Assembly: GCF_049341845.1 (NCBI RefSeq)
Contig: NZ_JBMPIT010000005.1
Location: forward strand, 248,001 to 312,000
Length of the DNA stretch: 64,000 nt
From: Curtobacterium guangdongense
Lineage (GTDB): Bacteria; Actinomycetota; Actinomycetes; Actinomycetales; Microbacteriaceae
Reading direction: 5' to 3'
In this document: piece after piece, positions 17,801 through 26,193 of the stretch
How the letters are laid out: the number at the start of each line of letters is the position of its first letter
Numbering within the stretch: position 1 is the first letter of the stretch
The notes under the pieces: model-generated
Told to the model about the DNA's origin: nothing
Seen by the model: the letters and a program-made list of their open reading frames with translations, nothing else
The model's database searches: none
Program-made: the position numbers and the translations under genes

Positions 17801-19467
17801 ACCTGCTCGCGGATGGAGTCGAGCGGCGGGTTCGTCACCTGCGCGAACTGCTGGGTGAAGTAGTCGAAGAGGAGCCGCGGGCGCTGCGACAGCACCGCGA
17901 TCGGGGTGTCGGAGCCCATCGCGCCGAGCGGTTCCGCACCTGCCTGCGCCATCGGGCGCAACAGGATCCGGACTTCTTCCTCGGTGTACCCGAAGGCGCG
18001 CTGTCGACGCGTGACGGAGGCGGGCGTGTGCACGATGTGCTCCCGCTCGGGCAGGTCGCGGAGGTTGATCCGACCGGCTTCCAGCCACTCGCCCCACGGC
18101 CCGGAGGACGCCAGGCCCTGCTTGACCTCGTCGTCCTCGACGATGCGACCGGCCTCGGTGTCGACGAGGAACATCCGGCCGGGACGAAGACGGCCCTTGC
18201 GGACGACCTTCGACGCGGGGACGTCGATCACGCCGGTCTCCGACCCCATCACGATGAGGCCATCGTCGGTCACCAGGAAGCGTCCGGGGCGCAGCCCGTT
18301 GCGGTCGAGCGTGGCACCGACGAGCGAGCCGTCGGTGAACGTGATCGCCGCGGGGCCGTCCCACGGCTCCATGAGCATCGAGTGGTACTCGTAGAACGCC
18401 CGGAGCCCCGGGTCCATGTCGGCCTGGTTCTCCCACGCCTCCGGGACCATCATCGACACCGCGTGCGGGAGCGTTCGCCCGGTCAGGGTGAGCAGCTCGA
18501 GGGTCTCGTCGAAGGACGCGGAGTCGCTCGCGCCGGGGCTGACGATCGGCAGCAGCGGGGCCATGTCGCCGAGCAGCTCGCTCTCGAGCTGCGACTGGCG
18601 GGCGCGCATCCAGTTGCGGTTGCCGCGGACGGTGTTGATCTCGCCGTTGTGCGCCAGCGTGCGGAACGGCTGTGCGAGCGGCCACGACGGGAACGTGTTC
18701 GTCGAGTACCGGGAGTGCACGATCGCGAGCTTCGACGCGAACCGCTCGTCGCTGAGGTCCGGGTAGAACGGCTCGAGCTGCAGCGTCGTGACCATGCCCT
18801 TGTAGACCATGGTCCGGCTCGACAGCGACATGAAGTAGATCTCCTGCTCGCGCTCGACGCGCTTGCGGAGACGGAAGGTCTGGCGGTCGAGGGCGATGCC
18901 GCTCCAGGACGCGCCCTGCTCGTCGTGACGCTCGGACGCCACGAACAGCTGCTCGAAGGCCGGCATCGCGGCACGTGCGAGCGTCCCGAGGACGTCCGGG
19001 CGCACCGGCACCACGCGCCAGCCGAGGACCCGGAGGCCCTCTTCGGCAGCGTAGGACTCGACGGCGGCCTTCACCGCGGCACGGTCGGCGTCGTCCACCG
19101 GCAGGTAGGCGGTGCCGACGGCGTACTCCCCCGCGGCGGGCAGCTCGAACGGCGCCTCGTCGCGGAAGAACGCATCCGGCACCTGGCAGAGGATGCCGGC
19201 GCCGTCACCGGTGCCGGCGTCCGAACCGACGGCACCGCGGTGCTCGAGGTTGCGGAGCGCACCGAGCGCGGCGTCCACGATGTCGTGTCCTGGAGTCCCG
19301 CGGAGCGTCGCGACCATCGCCAGGCCGCAGGCGTCCTTCTCGTTCGCGGGGTCGTACATCCCCGTGGCGTCCGGGATCGCGGAGAACCGCCGGTGCGCAG
19401 GCAGGAGCGCCGTGGCCCGGCCCGTTGCGGCCGGACGAGACGTAAACTGTGGTGGCAGGAGCGCCAT
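14842..19467 (-). CDS. gltB: glutamate synthase large subunit
   Basis: The 1541-aa subunit has a class II glutamine amidotransferase domain whose nucleophile is C47 in NEKDACGLAMVA. That implies removal of a 46-residue propeptide if translation starts at this ATG. The central and FMN-binding synthase domains follow (SIVKRFNTGAMSYGSISKEA, SGHDGGTGASPLNSLKHAG). The [3Fe-4S] ligands CHLDTCPVG come near residue 1150, then the beta-helix GXGXG-type C-terminal domain. GAGGA lies 9 nt before the ATG. The product ammonia is channelled to 2-oxoglutarate. Transcribed first, upstream of gltD. Confidence 0.96.
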   Translation of the reverse strand: MALLPPQFTSRPAATGRATALLPAHRRFSAIPDATGMYDPANEKDACGLAMVATLRGTPGHDIVDAALGALRNLEHRGAVGSDAGTGDGAGILCQVPDAFFRDEAPFELPAAGEYAVGTAYLPVDDADRAAVKAAVESYAAEEGLRVLGWRVVPVRPDVLGTLARAAMPAFEQLFVASERHDEQGASWSGIALDRQTFRLRKRVEREQEIYFMSLSSRTMVYKGMVTTLQLEPFYPDLSDERFASKLAIVHSRYSTNTFPSWPLAQPFRTLAHNGEINTVRGNRNWMRARQSQLESELLGDMAPLLPIVSPGASDSASFDETLELLTLTGRTLPHAVSMMVPEAWENQADMDPGLRAFYEYHSMLMEPWDGPAAITFTDGSLVGATLDRNGLRPGRFLVTDDGLIVMGSETGVIDVPASKVVRKGRLRPGRMFLVDTEAGRIVEDDEVKQGLASSGPWGEWLEAGRINLRDLPEREHIVHTPASVTRRQRAFGYTEEEVRILLRPMAQAGAEPLGAMGSDTPIAVLSQRPRLLFDYFTQQFAQVTNPPLDSIREQVITSMGMGLGPERNLLDAGPEHAKQIVLDFPVIDNDQLAKVQHFETASGRHLTVTIKGLYRVDAGEQAMEQRIQAVCDEVDEAIESGKQFIVLSDRDGNAESAPIPSLLLLAAVHHHLIRTEQRMKVGLIVEAGDVREVHHVATLIGYGASAINPYLAMETCENLVRQGMISGITPEQAVKNVIKALGKGVLKIMSKMGISTVSSYAGAQAFEAVGLSQEFVDKYFTGTSSILGGVDIDVIAKENAERHGQAYPQDGAVLAHERLQTGGEYQWRREGPPHLFNPDTVFRLQHATRARRYDIFKEYSSAVDDQSEELMTLRGLFRFKHGERKPVSLEEVESIESIVKRFNTGAMSYGSISKEAHETLAIAMNRLGGRSNTGEGGEDVDRLLDPERRSAIKQVASGRFGVTSMYLTHATDIQLKMAQGAKPGEGGQLPPQKVYPWVARTRHATAGVGLISPPPHHDIYSIEDLKQLIFDVKRANPSARVHVKLVSQSGIGAVAAGVTKALADVVLVSGHDGGTGASPLNSLKHAGTPWEIGLAETQQTLMLNGMRDRVVVQVDGQMKTGRDVVVAALLGAEEYGFATAPLVVEGCILMRVCHLDTCPVGVATQNPELRKRFSGKPEFVVNFFEFIAQEVRELLAELGFRSLDEAIGHTDVLDVDRAVEHWKASGLDLEPVLKGPEFQAEEPRRHHREQDHELEQHFDVQLIQKASDVLEHGGSVTLDLPIRNTERAVGTMLGHEVTLRHGENGLPAGSIDVTLRGSAGQSLGAFMPSGITLRLIGDSNDYVGKGLSGGDIVVRPAESSGFEPSENVIAGNVIGYGATQGSMFIRGIVGERFLVRNSGATAVVEGVGDHALEYMTGGLALILGETGRNLGAGMSGGTAYVRGLRTEHVNQDSLGSGELRLEELDSADVEIVTDLLERHAAETGSTVAADLLASGDLSEFVKVLPRDYAAVLETRKQAVDEGLDPDGDIVWNRIMEVTGG

Positions 19468-19655
19468 GGGGAACCGTCCTCACGAGGAAGTGGAACAGGG
19501 ACAGCGGTGGCCCGGCGGTGCGTGCCGCCCGAGTGGGCGGGACTGGTGCCCGTGCACGCCGTCAGCGAGTTGCCCTGCGGCGTGCGGAGGTGTTCTGGCC
19601 CGCTTGTGGTGGACCTGTTGCTGTGGTGGTGCGCGGCTGGTGTGGTGCGCTGAGC

Positions 19656-19679
19656 GGGTCCGCTGCAGCGGACCCCTCA
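19656..19679 (-). terminator. terminator of lgt
   Basis: GGGTCCGCTGCAGCGGACCC (19656-19675) is a perfect palindrome overlapping the end of lgt and is extended by TGAG/CTCA pairing. The remaining 19468-19655 has no recognisable gene and presumably holds the gltB promoter; none could be pinned down. Confidence 0.6.
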
Positions 19680-20669
19680 GGAACGGTCGGCTGCTGTGGC
19701 GACCGGTTCGGAGTCGGCGGCGAGGGGTGCGTCGTCCCCGTGCTCCGAGTAGGTGTCGTCCGAGTCTACATCCGAGTTCGCGCGGGGCCCGCGACCGGGT
19801 AGGTAGGGGCTCGGCTCCTTGCCGGTGTGCCGCTTCGACTGGATCCAGAAGATGATGAGGCCCAGCAGGATCGCCGCGAACGAGGCCCATACGTTCGTCC
19901 GGATGCCGAAGAAGGTCTCGGAGGTGTCGACGCGGATCGACTCGAGGAACGACCGGCCGAGGCCGTACCAGATCAGGTACAGCGCGAGCACGCGGCCCCA
20001 CTGGAGGTTGAACTTGCGGTCGATCAGGATGATCACGACGAAGCCGAGGACGTTCCAGATGATCTCGTAGAGGAACGTCGGGTGGAACAGCGTGCCCTCC
20101 GGCAGCCCGGTCGGGTAGGCCGCGTTGGACGACTCGATCTGCAGCCCCCACGGCAGGCTGGTCGGCATGCCGAACAGCTCGTGGTTGAAGTAGTTGCCGA
20201 GCCGGCCGAACGCCTGCGCGAGCAGCATCGCGGGCGCGACGGCGTCGAGGAAGGCGGTGAACCGCAGCCCCACCTGGCGGCATCCGATGTAGGCACCGAC
20301 CGACCCGAGGATGAGCGCCCCGAAGATCGCGAGGCCGCCTTCCCAGATGTAGAGGAAGGACAGCGGGTCGCGCCCGGGACCGAAGTAGTCGCTGACGTGG
20401 GTGAACACGTGGAAGAGGCGCCCACCGATGATGCCGGCCGGCACGGCCCAGATCGCGATGTCGATGATGATCCAGCGCTCCACGCCGCGGGCGTTGAGCC
20501 GTCGGTTCGTGACGACGACAGCGGCGACGATGCCGAGCAGGATGCAGATCGCGTACGCGTGGATCCGGAAGTCGAGCGGCAGCGACCACCCGAACGCGTC
20601 GCGCAGCCAGGCGGTCAGATCGAAGTACTGCCAGGCGGTGCTGGGGCTCGGGATGCTCAGGAGGGGCAT
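19677..20669 (-). CDS. lgt: prolipoprotein diacylglyceryl transferase
   Basis: The 330-aa membrane enzyme transfers diacylglycerol from phosphatidylglycerol to the Cys of lipoprotein precursors. It shows the Lgt signature around GGRLFHVFTHVSDYFG and YIWEGGLAIFGALILGSVGA, the catalytic RLGNYFNHELFG region and several membrane spans. The last 45 residues form a charged cytoplasmic tail common in actinobacterial Lgt. It follows trpA, a frequent actinobacterial arrangement, after a strong terminator-like hairpin, so its link to the trp operon is loose. Confidence 0.95.
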   Translation of the reverse strand: MPLLSIPSPSTAWQYFDLTAWLRDAFGWSLPLDFRIHAYAICILLGIVAAVVVTNRRLNARGVERWIIIDIAIWAVPAGIIGGRLFHVFTHVSDYFGPGRDPLSFLYIWEGGLAIFGALILGSVGAYIGCRQVGLRFTAFLDAVAPAMLLAQAFGRLGNYFNHELFGMPTSLPWGLQIESSNAAYPTGLPEGTLFHPTFLYEIIWNVLGFVVIILIDRKFNLQWGRVLALYLIWYGLGRSFLESIRVDTSETFFGIRTNVWASFAAILLGLIIFWIQSKRHTGKEPSPYLPGRGPRANSDVDSDDTYSEHGDDAPLAADSEPVATAADRS

Positions 20670-20797
20670 GGAGGTGCTGTCGCCTTTCGGTGTGCGCCGC
20701 GGGCGTCGCAGTCGCGACGATCCCGGATCACTGTAGCGCGGGTGGCACGGTGGTCAGGACCCAGCGGCGGCTGTCTGTGGAAACCGTGATGCGGGTG

Positions 20798-20853
20798 GAC
20801 GGGAGGCCCGGCGGACCTGAGCCGATCGGCTCACGTCCGCCGGGCCTCCCGTC
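20798..20853 (-). terminator. long palindromic terminator after trpA
   Basis: A 19-bp outer stem begins GACGGGAGGC, then a C:C mismatch, then the 16-nt perfect palindrome TGAGCCGATCGGCTCA. It starts 8 nt past the trpA stop. Same design as the hairpin at 1692-1739. No U-tract. Confidence 0.7.
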
Positions 20854-20860
20854 CCGGTCC

Positions 20861-21661
20861 TCAGCGGCGCTGCGCGCCTGCTGTCAGTTCCGCGGCGCGC
20901 TGGCCGGCACCCGTGACACCGAGGTCGGCGAGGGCACGGACGAAGGCCGAGCCGACGATCGCACCGTCGGCGTAGTCGAGGACCTCGGCGACCTGGTCGG
21001 CCGTCGAGATGCCGAGCCCGACGCACGTCCGGTCGACGCCGGCGTCGCGGAGTCGCGACACGACGGTGCGTGCTGCGGCGTCGACGCCGACGCGAGCGCC
21101 GGTGACCCCCATCGTCGAGACGGCGTAGACGAACCCGCGGCTCGACTCGACGGCCTGGTGCATGCGCGCATCGGTCGACGACGGTGCGGCGAGGAACACC
21201 CGGTCGAGCCCGGTCCGCTCGGACGCGGCGAGCCACTCGGTGGCCTCGTCCGGGATGAGGTCGGGGGTGATGAGCCCCGAGGCGCCGGCGGACACGAGGT
21301 CGTCCGCGAACCGGTCCACCCCGTAGCGGAGCACCGGGTTCCAGTACGTCATCACCAGCACCGGGATGCCGGCCCGCTCGGTGATCTCGTGCACGGCGTC
21401 GAAGACCTGCGCCACGCGGAACCCGTTCGCGAGCGACTCCTCCGCCGCGCGCTGGATGACCGGGCCGTCCATCACCGGGTCCGAGTACGGCAGGCCGAGC
21501 TCGATGACGTCCACGCCGTTCTCGGCGAGGGCGACGGCGGCGTCGATGCTCGTCCTGACGTTCGGGAACCCGGCGGGCAGGTACCCGACCACGGCTCCGG
21601 CGCGGTCCGCGTTCGCCTGGTCGATCGTCGTCGCGACCGTGTTCGTGTTCGTCGTGCTCAC
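20861..21661 (-). CDS. trpA: tryptophan synthase alpha chain
   Basis: The 266-aa TIM-barrel subunit cleaves indole-3-glycerol phosphate to indole and glyceraldehyde 3-phosphate. Signatures are VVGYLPAGFPNVRTSIDAAV, the catalytic Glu in GVDVIELGLPYSDPVMDGPV and GLITPDLIPDEATEW. The GTG start at 21661 overlaps the trpB TGA by 4 nt (GTGA), which supports the start and suggests coupling for equimolar alpha-beta assembly. The frame stays open upstream only because it shadows trpB. Confidence 0.96.
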   Translation of the reverse strand: MSTTNTNTVATTIDQANADRAGAVVGYLPAGFPNVRTSIDAAVALAENGVDVIELGLPYSDPVMDGPVIQRAAEESLANGFRVAQVFDAVHEITERAGIPVLVMTYWNPVLRYGVDRFADDLVSAGASGLITPDLIPDEATEWLAASERTGLDRVFLAAPSSTDARMHQAVESSRGFVYAVSTMGVTGARVGVDAAARTVVSRLRDAGVDRTCVGLGISTADQVAEVLDYADGAIVGSAFVRALADLGVTGAGQRAAELTAGAQRR

Positions 21662-22872
21662 AGCTGCACCGCGTTCTCGTCGAGGATGCCGAAGTACCGG
21701 CTGGCCGATGCGACGTCCTTGTCGCCGCGACCGGACAGGTTCACCAGGATGACGCCCTCCGGGCCGAGCTCCTTGCCGAGTTTCATCGCGCCCGCGAGCG
21801 CGTGCGACGACTCGATCGCCGGGAGGATGCCCTCGGTGCGGCTGAGCAGTCGGAACGCCTCCATCGCCTCGGCGTCCGTGATCGGCTCGTACCGGGCACG
21901 GCCGATCGACGCAAGGTAGGCGTGCTCCGGGCCGACGCTCGGGTAGTCGAGGCCGGCGGAGATGCTGTGGCTCTCGATGGTCTGGCCGTCCTCGTCCTGC
22001 ATGAGGTACGACTTCGTCCCCTGCAGCACGCCTTCGCGGCCCAGGGTGATGCTGGCCGCGTGCCGACCGGTCTCGACGCCGTCGCCACCGGCCTCGAAGC
22101 CGTGCAGACGGACCGACTCGTCGTCGAGGAACGCCTCGAAGATCCCCATCGCGTTCGAGCCGCCACCGACGCACGCGGCGACGGCGTCGGGCAGACGGCC
22201 GACCAGGTCGAGGACCTGCTGCCGCGCCTCGACACCGATCACCTTGTGGAACTCGCGCACCATCTCGGGGAACGGGTGCGGACCGGCGACTGTGCCGAGC
22301 AGGTAGTGCGTCGAGTCGACGTTCGCCACCCAGTCGCGGAGCGCGTCGTTGATCGCGTCCTTCAGCGTCTTCGAGCCGGTCTCGACCGGGATGACCTCGG
22401 CGCCGAGGAGCCGCATGCGTGCGACGTTGAGCGCCTGTCGGTCGGTGTCGACCGCCCCCATGTACACGACGCAGTCCATGCCGAAGAGAGCAGCGGCCGT
22501 CGCCGTGGCGACACCGTGCTGGCCGGCGCCCGTCTCGGCGATCAGGCGCGTCTTGCCGAGCCGCTTCGCGACGAGGGCCTGGCCGAGGACGTTGTTGATC
22601 TTGTGGGAGCCGGTGTGGTTGAGGTCCTCGCGCTTGAGGATCACCCGGGCGCCGCCGGCGTGCTTCGCGAACCGCGGCACCTCGGTGATGATCGACGGAC
22701 GCCCGGTGTAGTCGCGCTGCAGGGCGTCGAGTTCCTCGTGGAAGGCCGGGTCCGCCCAGGCCTCGCGGAAGGCGGCTTCGAGTTCGTCGAGGGCCAGCAC
22801 GAGTGACTCGGGGACGAACCGTCCGCCGAAGTCGCCGAAGTACGGGCCGTGGAGGTCACGGAGTGAGGTCAC
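21658..22872 (-). CDS. trpB: tryptophan synthase beta chain
   Basis: The 404-aa PLP enzyme condenses indole with serine. LNHTGSHKINNVLGQALVAK contains the PLP-binding Lys, CVGGGSNAMGIFEAF the phosphate loop, and the N-terminal GDFGGRFVPESLVLALDELE is typical of TrpB1. It lies 44 nt after trpC and overlaps trpA by 4 nt. Confidence 0.97.
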   Translation of the reverse strand: MTSLRDLHGPYFGDFGGRFVPESLVLALDELEAAFREAWADPAFHEELDALQRDYTGRPSIITEVPRFAKHAGGARVILKREDLNHTGSHKINNVLGQALVAKRLGKTRLIAETGAGQHGVATATAAALFGMDCVVYMGAVDTDRQALNVARMRLLGAEVIPVETGSKTLKDAINDALRDWVANVDSTHYLLGTVAGPHPFPEMVREFHKVIGVEARQQVLDLVGRLPDAVAACVGGGSNAMGIFEAFLDDESVRLHGFEAGGDGVETGRHAASITLGREGVLQGTKSYLMQDEDGQTIESHSISAGLDYPSVGPEHAYLASIGRARYEPITDAEAMEAFRLLSRTEGILPAIESSHALAGAMKLGKELGPEGVILVNLSGRGDKDVASASRYFGILDENAVQL

Positions 22873-22916
22873 GATGGTGCTCCCGGAACGTGTCCGGCAC
22901 CTGGCCGGACGAAGGG

Positions 22917-23699
22917 TCAGGCGTCGATGAACGACGCGAGTGCTGCAGCGGGGTCGGCGCCCGTCACGAGCGCCTCTCCCACCAGGACGACGTCGGCACC
23001 CGCAGCGCGGTAGTGGGCGACGTCGGCGGGACCGGCGACGGCGGATTCGGCCACGCGGACGACCCCGTCCGGGATCGCGCCGGCGAGGGAGCCGAACAGG
23101 TCGCGGTCGAGCGAGAAGTCCGTCAGGTCGCGGGCGTTCACACCGAGGATGCGCGCGCCGGCGTCGAGACCGCGCGTGACCTCGTCGGCGGAGTGGGCCT
23201 CCACCAGGACACGCATGCCGAGCTGCTCCGCGAGGTCGTGGAGCTCGACCAGCTGCTGCTGTTCGAGCGCCGCGACGATGAGCAGCACGATGTCCGCTCC
23301 GGAGGCACGGGCCTCGACCACCTGGTACGGGTCGGCGATGAAGTCCTTGCGGAGGACCGGGACCGTGACACGGGCCTTGACGGCTTCGAGGTCGGCCAGA
23401 CTGCCGAGGAACTTCCGGCCCTCGGTCAGGACGCTGATCGCCGAGGCGCCGCCACGCTCGTACTCGGCGGCGAGGGCCGCAGGGTCCGCGATGGGCGCCA
23501 TCGAACCGCGCGACGGGCTCGCGCGCTTGACCTCGGCGAGGACCTTCACGCGGTCACCCGGTGCGAGGAACTCGAGCGCGTCGAGCGGCGATGCGACCCG
23601 GTCCAGGTCGCGTTCGACGTCCGAGTACGGACGGTCGACGCGACGGGCCGCAGCGTCTTCGAGCGCGCCCGCGACGAGGGTCTCGAGCACGTTCGGCAT
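22917..23699 (-). CDS. trpC: indole-3-glycerol phosphate synthase
   Basis: The 260-aa TIM-barrel decarboxylase/cyclase makes indole-3-glycerol phosphate from CdRP. Signatures are VLAEVKRASPSRGSMAPI (catalytic Lys), VPVLRKDFIADPYQVVEARA and ILGVNARDLTDFSLD. It is a stand-alone TrpC with no fused TrpF, as usual in actinobacteria, where PriA (HisA) supplies the isomerase. Confidence 0.96.
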   Translation of the reverse strand: MPNVLETLVAGALEDAAARRVDRPYSDVERDLDRVASPLDALEFLAPGDRVKVLAEVKRASPSRGSMAPIADPAALAAEYERGGASAISVLTEGRKFLGSLADLEAVKARVTVPVLRKDFIADPYQVVEARASGADIVLLIVAALEQQQLVELHDLAEQLGMRVLVEAHSADEVTRGLDAGARILGVNARDLTDFSLDRDLFGSLAGAIPDGVVRVAESAVAGPADVAHYRAAGADVVLVGEALVTGADPAAALASFIDA

Positions 23700-23706
23700 G
23701 CCGGAC

Positions 23707-23946
23707 CTACTCGTTGTGGTGCTTGGGGACGAACTTCGGACCGTTCACGCCGTAGCCGGCCTTGCCCATGACCCAGCCGACGATGAGGCCGACGACGAGC
23801 AGCGCGGCAGCGGCCCAGACACCCCACACGATGCTGAACCAGAAGCAGATCGTGCCGATCGCGAACGCCACCAGCATGATGATGACGGACGTCCAGGCTG
23901 CCGGCGAGTGGCCTTCGCCGAGTTCTGCGGGCTCAGTGGTGCTCAC
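23707..23946 (-). CDS. HGxxPAAW-family small membrane protein
   Basis: The 79-aa protein carries the family motif as EGHSPAAW at residues 11-18 and two membrane segments (TSVIIMLVAFAIGTICFWFS and WAAAALLVVGLIVGWVMGKA). A short basic tail rich in His and Lys follows. These proteins occur in actinobacterial trp operons; function is unknown. It overlaps the preceding membrane protein by 14 nt and sits 7 nt before trpC, so it is certainly co-transcribed with the trp genes. Confidence 0.88.
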   Translation of the reverse strand: MSTTEPAELGEGHSPAAWTSVIIMLVAFAIGTICFWFSIVWGVWAAAALLVVGLIVGWVMGKAGYGVNGPKFVPKHHNE

Positions 23947-24649
23947 GGTGCTCCTCGTGGTCGGTGGCGCCGTCGGTCGACCGGCGCGGTTCCCAGCCTA
24001 CCGTGTCGGCGGCTTCGGTCCCGTCAGCAGCGTCCGTCCGGGCGACGGAGGTCGGGTCGACGGAGGTCGGGTCGACGCCTGCGCTCAGGTCGTCCCAGTC
24101 CACGACGGCGTCCCGCTCGACGGGCGCGGCCTTCGGCGTGGCGGTCGGCGTCGCGGCGTACTTCCGGCTGGGCCCCGGCCACGACCGCTGCACGACCAGC
24201 ACGACCACGCCGAGCAGCACGGCGAGGACTCCCCCGACGATGCCGACGACGGGCCACGCGGAGACGTCGACGCTCGTGACGACGCGGCGGACCGCTGACA
24301 GGTCGCTCACGCCGGCGACCTCGCCGATGGCCCCCTTCGCGGCGGCGACCGGATCGGCCAGCGCGTTGATGCCCGCGACGACGATCGCGACGCCGAGCAG
24401 GACCTCGATCACCGCGAGGACGACCCGGACGACGCGCCCGGCGATCGTCATGGCCAGGAACAGTGCGAGCGACGCGATCGCCAGCGCGGTGTACTGCGGC
24501 ACCGCCTTCGAGCCGTCGGCGTCCACCGTGGTGGTCACGGCGGAGGCCGCGTCGAGGTGCACCGTGAACCAGGTCTGCGTCCACGAGAGCATCACGATGC
24601 CGGCGACGGCCAACCCGATGACGACGACGAGCGGGCGGGAGCGCTTCAC
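23933..24649 (-). CDS. tryptophan-operon associated membrane protein (TIGR02234-like)
   Basis: The 238-aa protein has about four membrane segments, beginning LVVVIGLAVAGIVMLSWTQT, with an extracytoplasmic loop after WFTVHLDAASAVTTTVDADG. This is the recurring pattern of the Trp-operon associated membrane protein family found between trpE and trpC in actinobacteria. Its role is unknown; transport of an indole or anthranilate intermediate has been guessed at but not shown. The C-terminal tail has a tandem 15-bp repeat encoding VDPTS twice (24050-24079). It overlaps trpE by 4 nt (ATGA). Confidence 0.85.
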   Translation of the reverse strand: MKRSRPLVVVIGLAVAGIVMLSWTQTWFTVHLDAASAVTTTVDADGSKAVPQYTALAIASLALFLAMTIAGRVVRVVLAVIEVLLGVAIVVAGINALADPVAAAKGAIGEVAGVSDLSAVRRVVTSVDVSAWPVVGIVGGVLAVLLGVVVLVVQRSWPGPSRKYAATPTATPKAAPVERDAVVDWDDLSAGVDPTSVDPTSVARTDAADGTEAADTVGWEPRRSTDGATDHEEHREHH

Positions 24650-26193
24650 GAACGGACCTCCCGCATCTGGTTGGCGGTCGCGACGGCACGGAGCGGAGCT
24701 GCTGCCTTGTTGACCGCCTCGGTGTGCTCGGTCGCCGGGTCGGAGTCGGCGACGAGGCCCGCTCCTGCCTGCACCCGGGCGACGCCGTCCTGGATCAGGG
24801 CGGTGCGGATCGCGATGGCCAGGTCCGCGTCACCGGCGAAGTCGAAGTACCCGACGACGCCGGCGTACGCGCCGCGCTTGGCCGGCTCGAGCTCGTCGAT
24901 GATCTCGAGCGCACGCGGCTTAGGCGCGCCGGACAGGGTGCCGGCCGGGAACGTCGCGCGGAACACGTCGATGGCCGACGCCTCCGGACGGACCGAGCCC
25001 TCCACGCTCGACACCAGGTGCATGATGTGGCTGAAGCGCTCCACGGTCATGAACTCGGTGACGGCGACGGTGCCCGGTTCGCAGACCTTCTGCAGGTCGT
25101 TGCGGGAGAGGTCGACGAGCATCAGATGCTCGGCGCGCTCCTTCGGGTCCTCGAGCAGGTCCTCCCCGAAGCGCACGTCCTCCTCCGGCGTGGCGCCTCT
25201 CGGACGCGACCCGGCGATCGGGTGCGTGATGGCCCGGCCACCCTGCACCTTCACCAGTGCTTCGGGCGAGGCGCCGACGATCCAGAACGGCTTGCCCGTG
25301 GTGTCCTCCATCGACAGGAAGTACATGTAAGGGCTGGGATTCAGCGTGCGGAGCACCCGGTAGACGTCGAGCGGCTCGGCCGTGACGTCGTGGTCGAACC
25401 GCTGCGAGATGACGACCTGGAACACGTCGCCGTCGCGGATGAAGTCCTTCGACCGGGTGACCGCCGCCATGTACTCGTCCGGCGTCGAGCGGTGCCGGGG
25501 CGTCGGCTCGGCGATGTCGAACGCCTCGGCGACGGTCGCGACGGTCGGCTGGACCAGGTCGGCCTGCATCCGGTCGAGACGCTCCTGCGCCGCGGCCCAG
25601 AGCACGTCGGCGTCGTCGGTGCCGTCGTTGAGCGCGCTCGCGACGAGCAGGACGAGTCCGGTGCGGTGGTCGAGCGCCGCGAGCTCGGAGACGAACGCGA
25701 GCGACTGCCCCGGGACGTCGAAGTCGGCCTGCGGGACGTTCGGCAGGTGCTCGAGCTGCCGGACGGCCTCCCAGCCGATGAAGCCGACCGTGCCGCCGAC
25801 GAGCGGCGGCGTGCCGGGGACACGCGGCGTCGCCCAACGCTCGTGGAGCCGCGCGAGGACGTCGAGCGGCGCACCGTCGAGGGATCCGACGGCACGTTCG
25901 GCGGTCATCCCGGTGTCGATCCACGCCGCGCGGTCGCCGTCCTGGGTCAGGACGCCGAAGCTCCGCACGCCGACGAACGACCACCGCGACCACAGGCCGC
26001 CCTGGCCGGCCGACTCGAGCAGGAACGACCCGGGACGCCCGTCCGCGAGCTTCCGGTAGACACCGACCGGCGTCTCGCTGTCGCCGTAGAGCGCGCGCAC
26101 CACGGGGACGACGCGGTGGCCGTCCGCCACCAGGTCGTCGAACTCCGGACGGGAGGTCGTGTGCGGCTGATCGGAGCGCGTCGCGGTGGTCAT
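24646..26193 (-). CDS. trpE: anthranilate synthase component I
   Basis: The 515-aa chorismate-utilising enzyme makes anthranilate. The chorismate-binding core shows VFQVVISQRFDHDV, GSRPRGATPEED, HLMLVDLSRNDLQKVC and FMTVERFSHIMHLVSSVEG. The N-terminal regulatory domain has FLLESAGQGGLWSRWSFVGV, the feedback-site ELESA-like motif. The TrpG amidotransferase partner is not in the window. The ATG at 26193 overlaps the hisI TGA by 4 nt. The first residues (HTTSRPE) overlap a one-mismatch copy of the dispersed motif at 26148-26157. Confidence 0.96.
   Translation of the reverse strand: MTTATRSDQPHTTSRPEFDDLVADGHRVVPVVRALYGDSETPVGVYRKLADGRPGSFLLESAGQGGLWSRWSFVGVRSFGVLTQDGDRAAWIDTGMTAERAVGSLDGAPLDVLARLHERWATPRVPGTPPLVGGTVGFIGWEAVRQLEHLPNVPQADFDVPGQSLAFVSELAALDHRTGLVLLVASALNDGTDDADVLWAAAQERLDRMQADLVQPTVATVAEAFDIAEPTPRHRSTPDEYMAAVTRSKDFIRDGDVFQVVISQRFDHDVTAEPLDVYRVLRTLNPSPYMYFLSMEDTTGKPFWIVGASPEALVKVQGGRAITHPIAGSRPRGATPEEDVRFGEDLLEDPKERAEHLMLVDLSRNDLQKVCEPGTVAVTEFMTVERFSHIMHLVSSVEGSVRPEASAIDVFRATFPAGTLSGAPKPRALEIIDELEPAKRGAYAGVVGYFDFAGDADLAIAIRTALIQDGVARVQAGAGLVADSDPATEHTEAVNKAAAPLRAVATANQMREVRS

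Noticed and set aside
15028..19653. Open frame of 1541 codons on the plus strand opposite gltB
   Set aside because: It mirrors gltB codon by codon; such antisense frames are common at this G+C. The translation is Arg/Val/Asp-rich with no family motif, while gltB is unmistakable.
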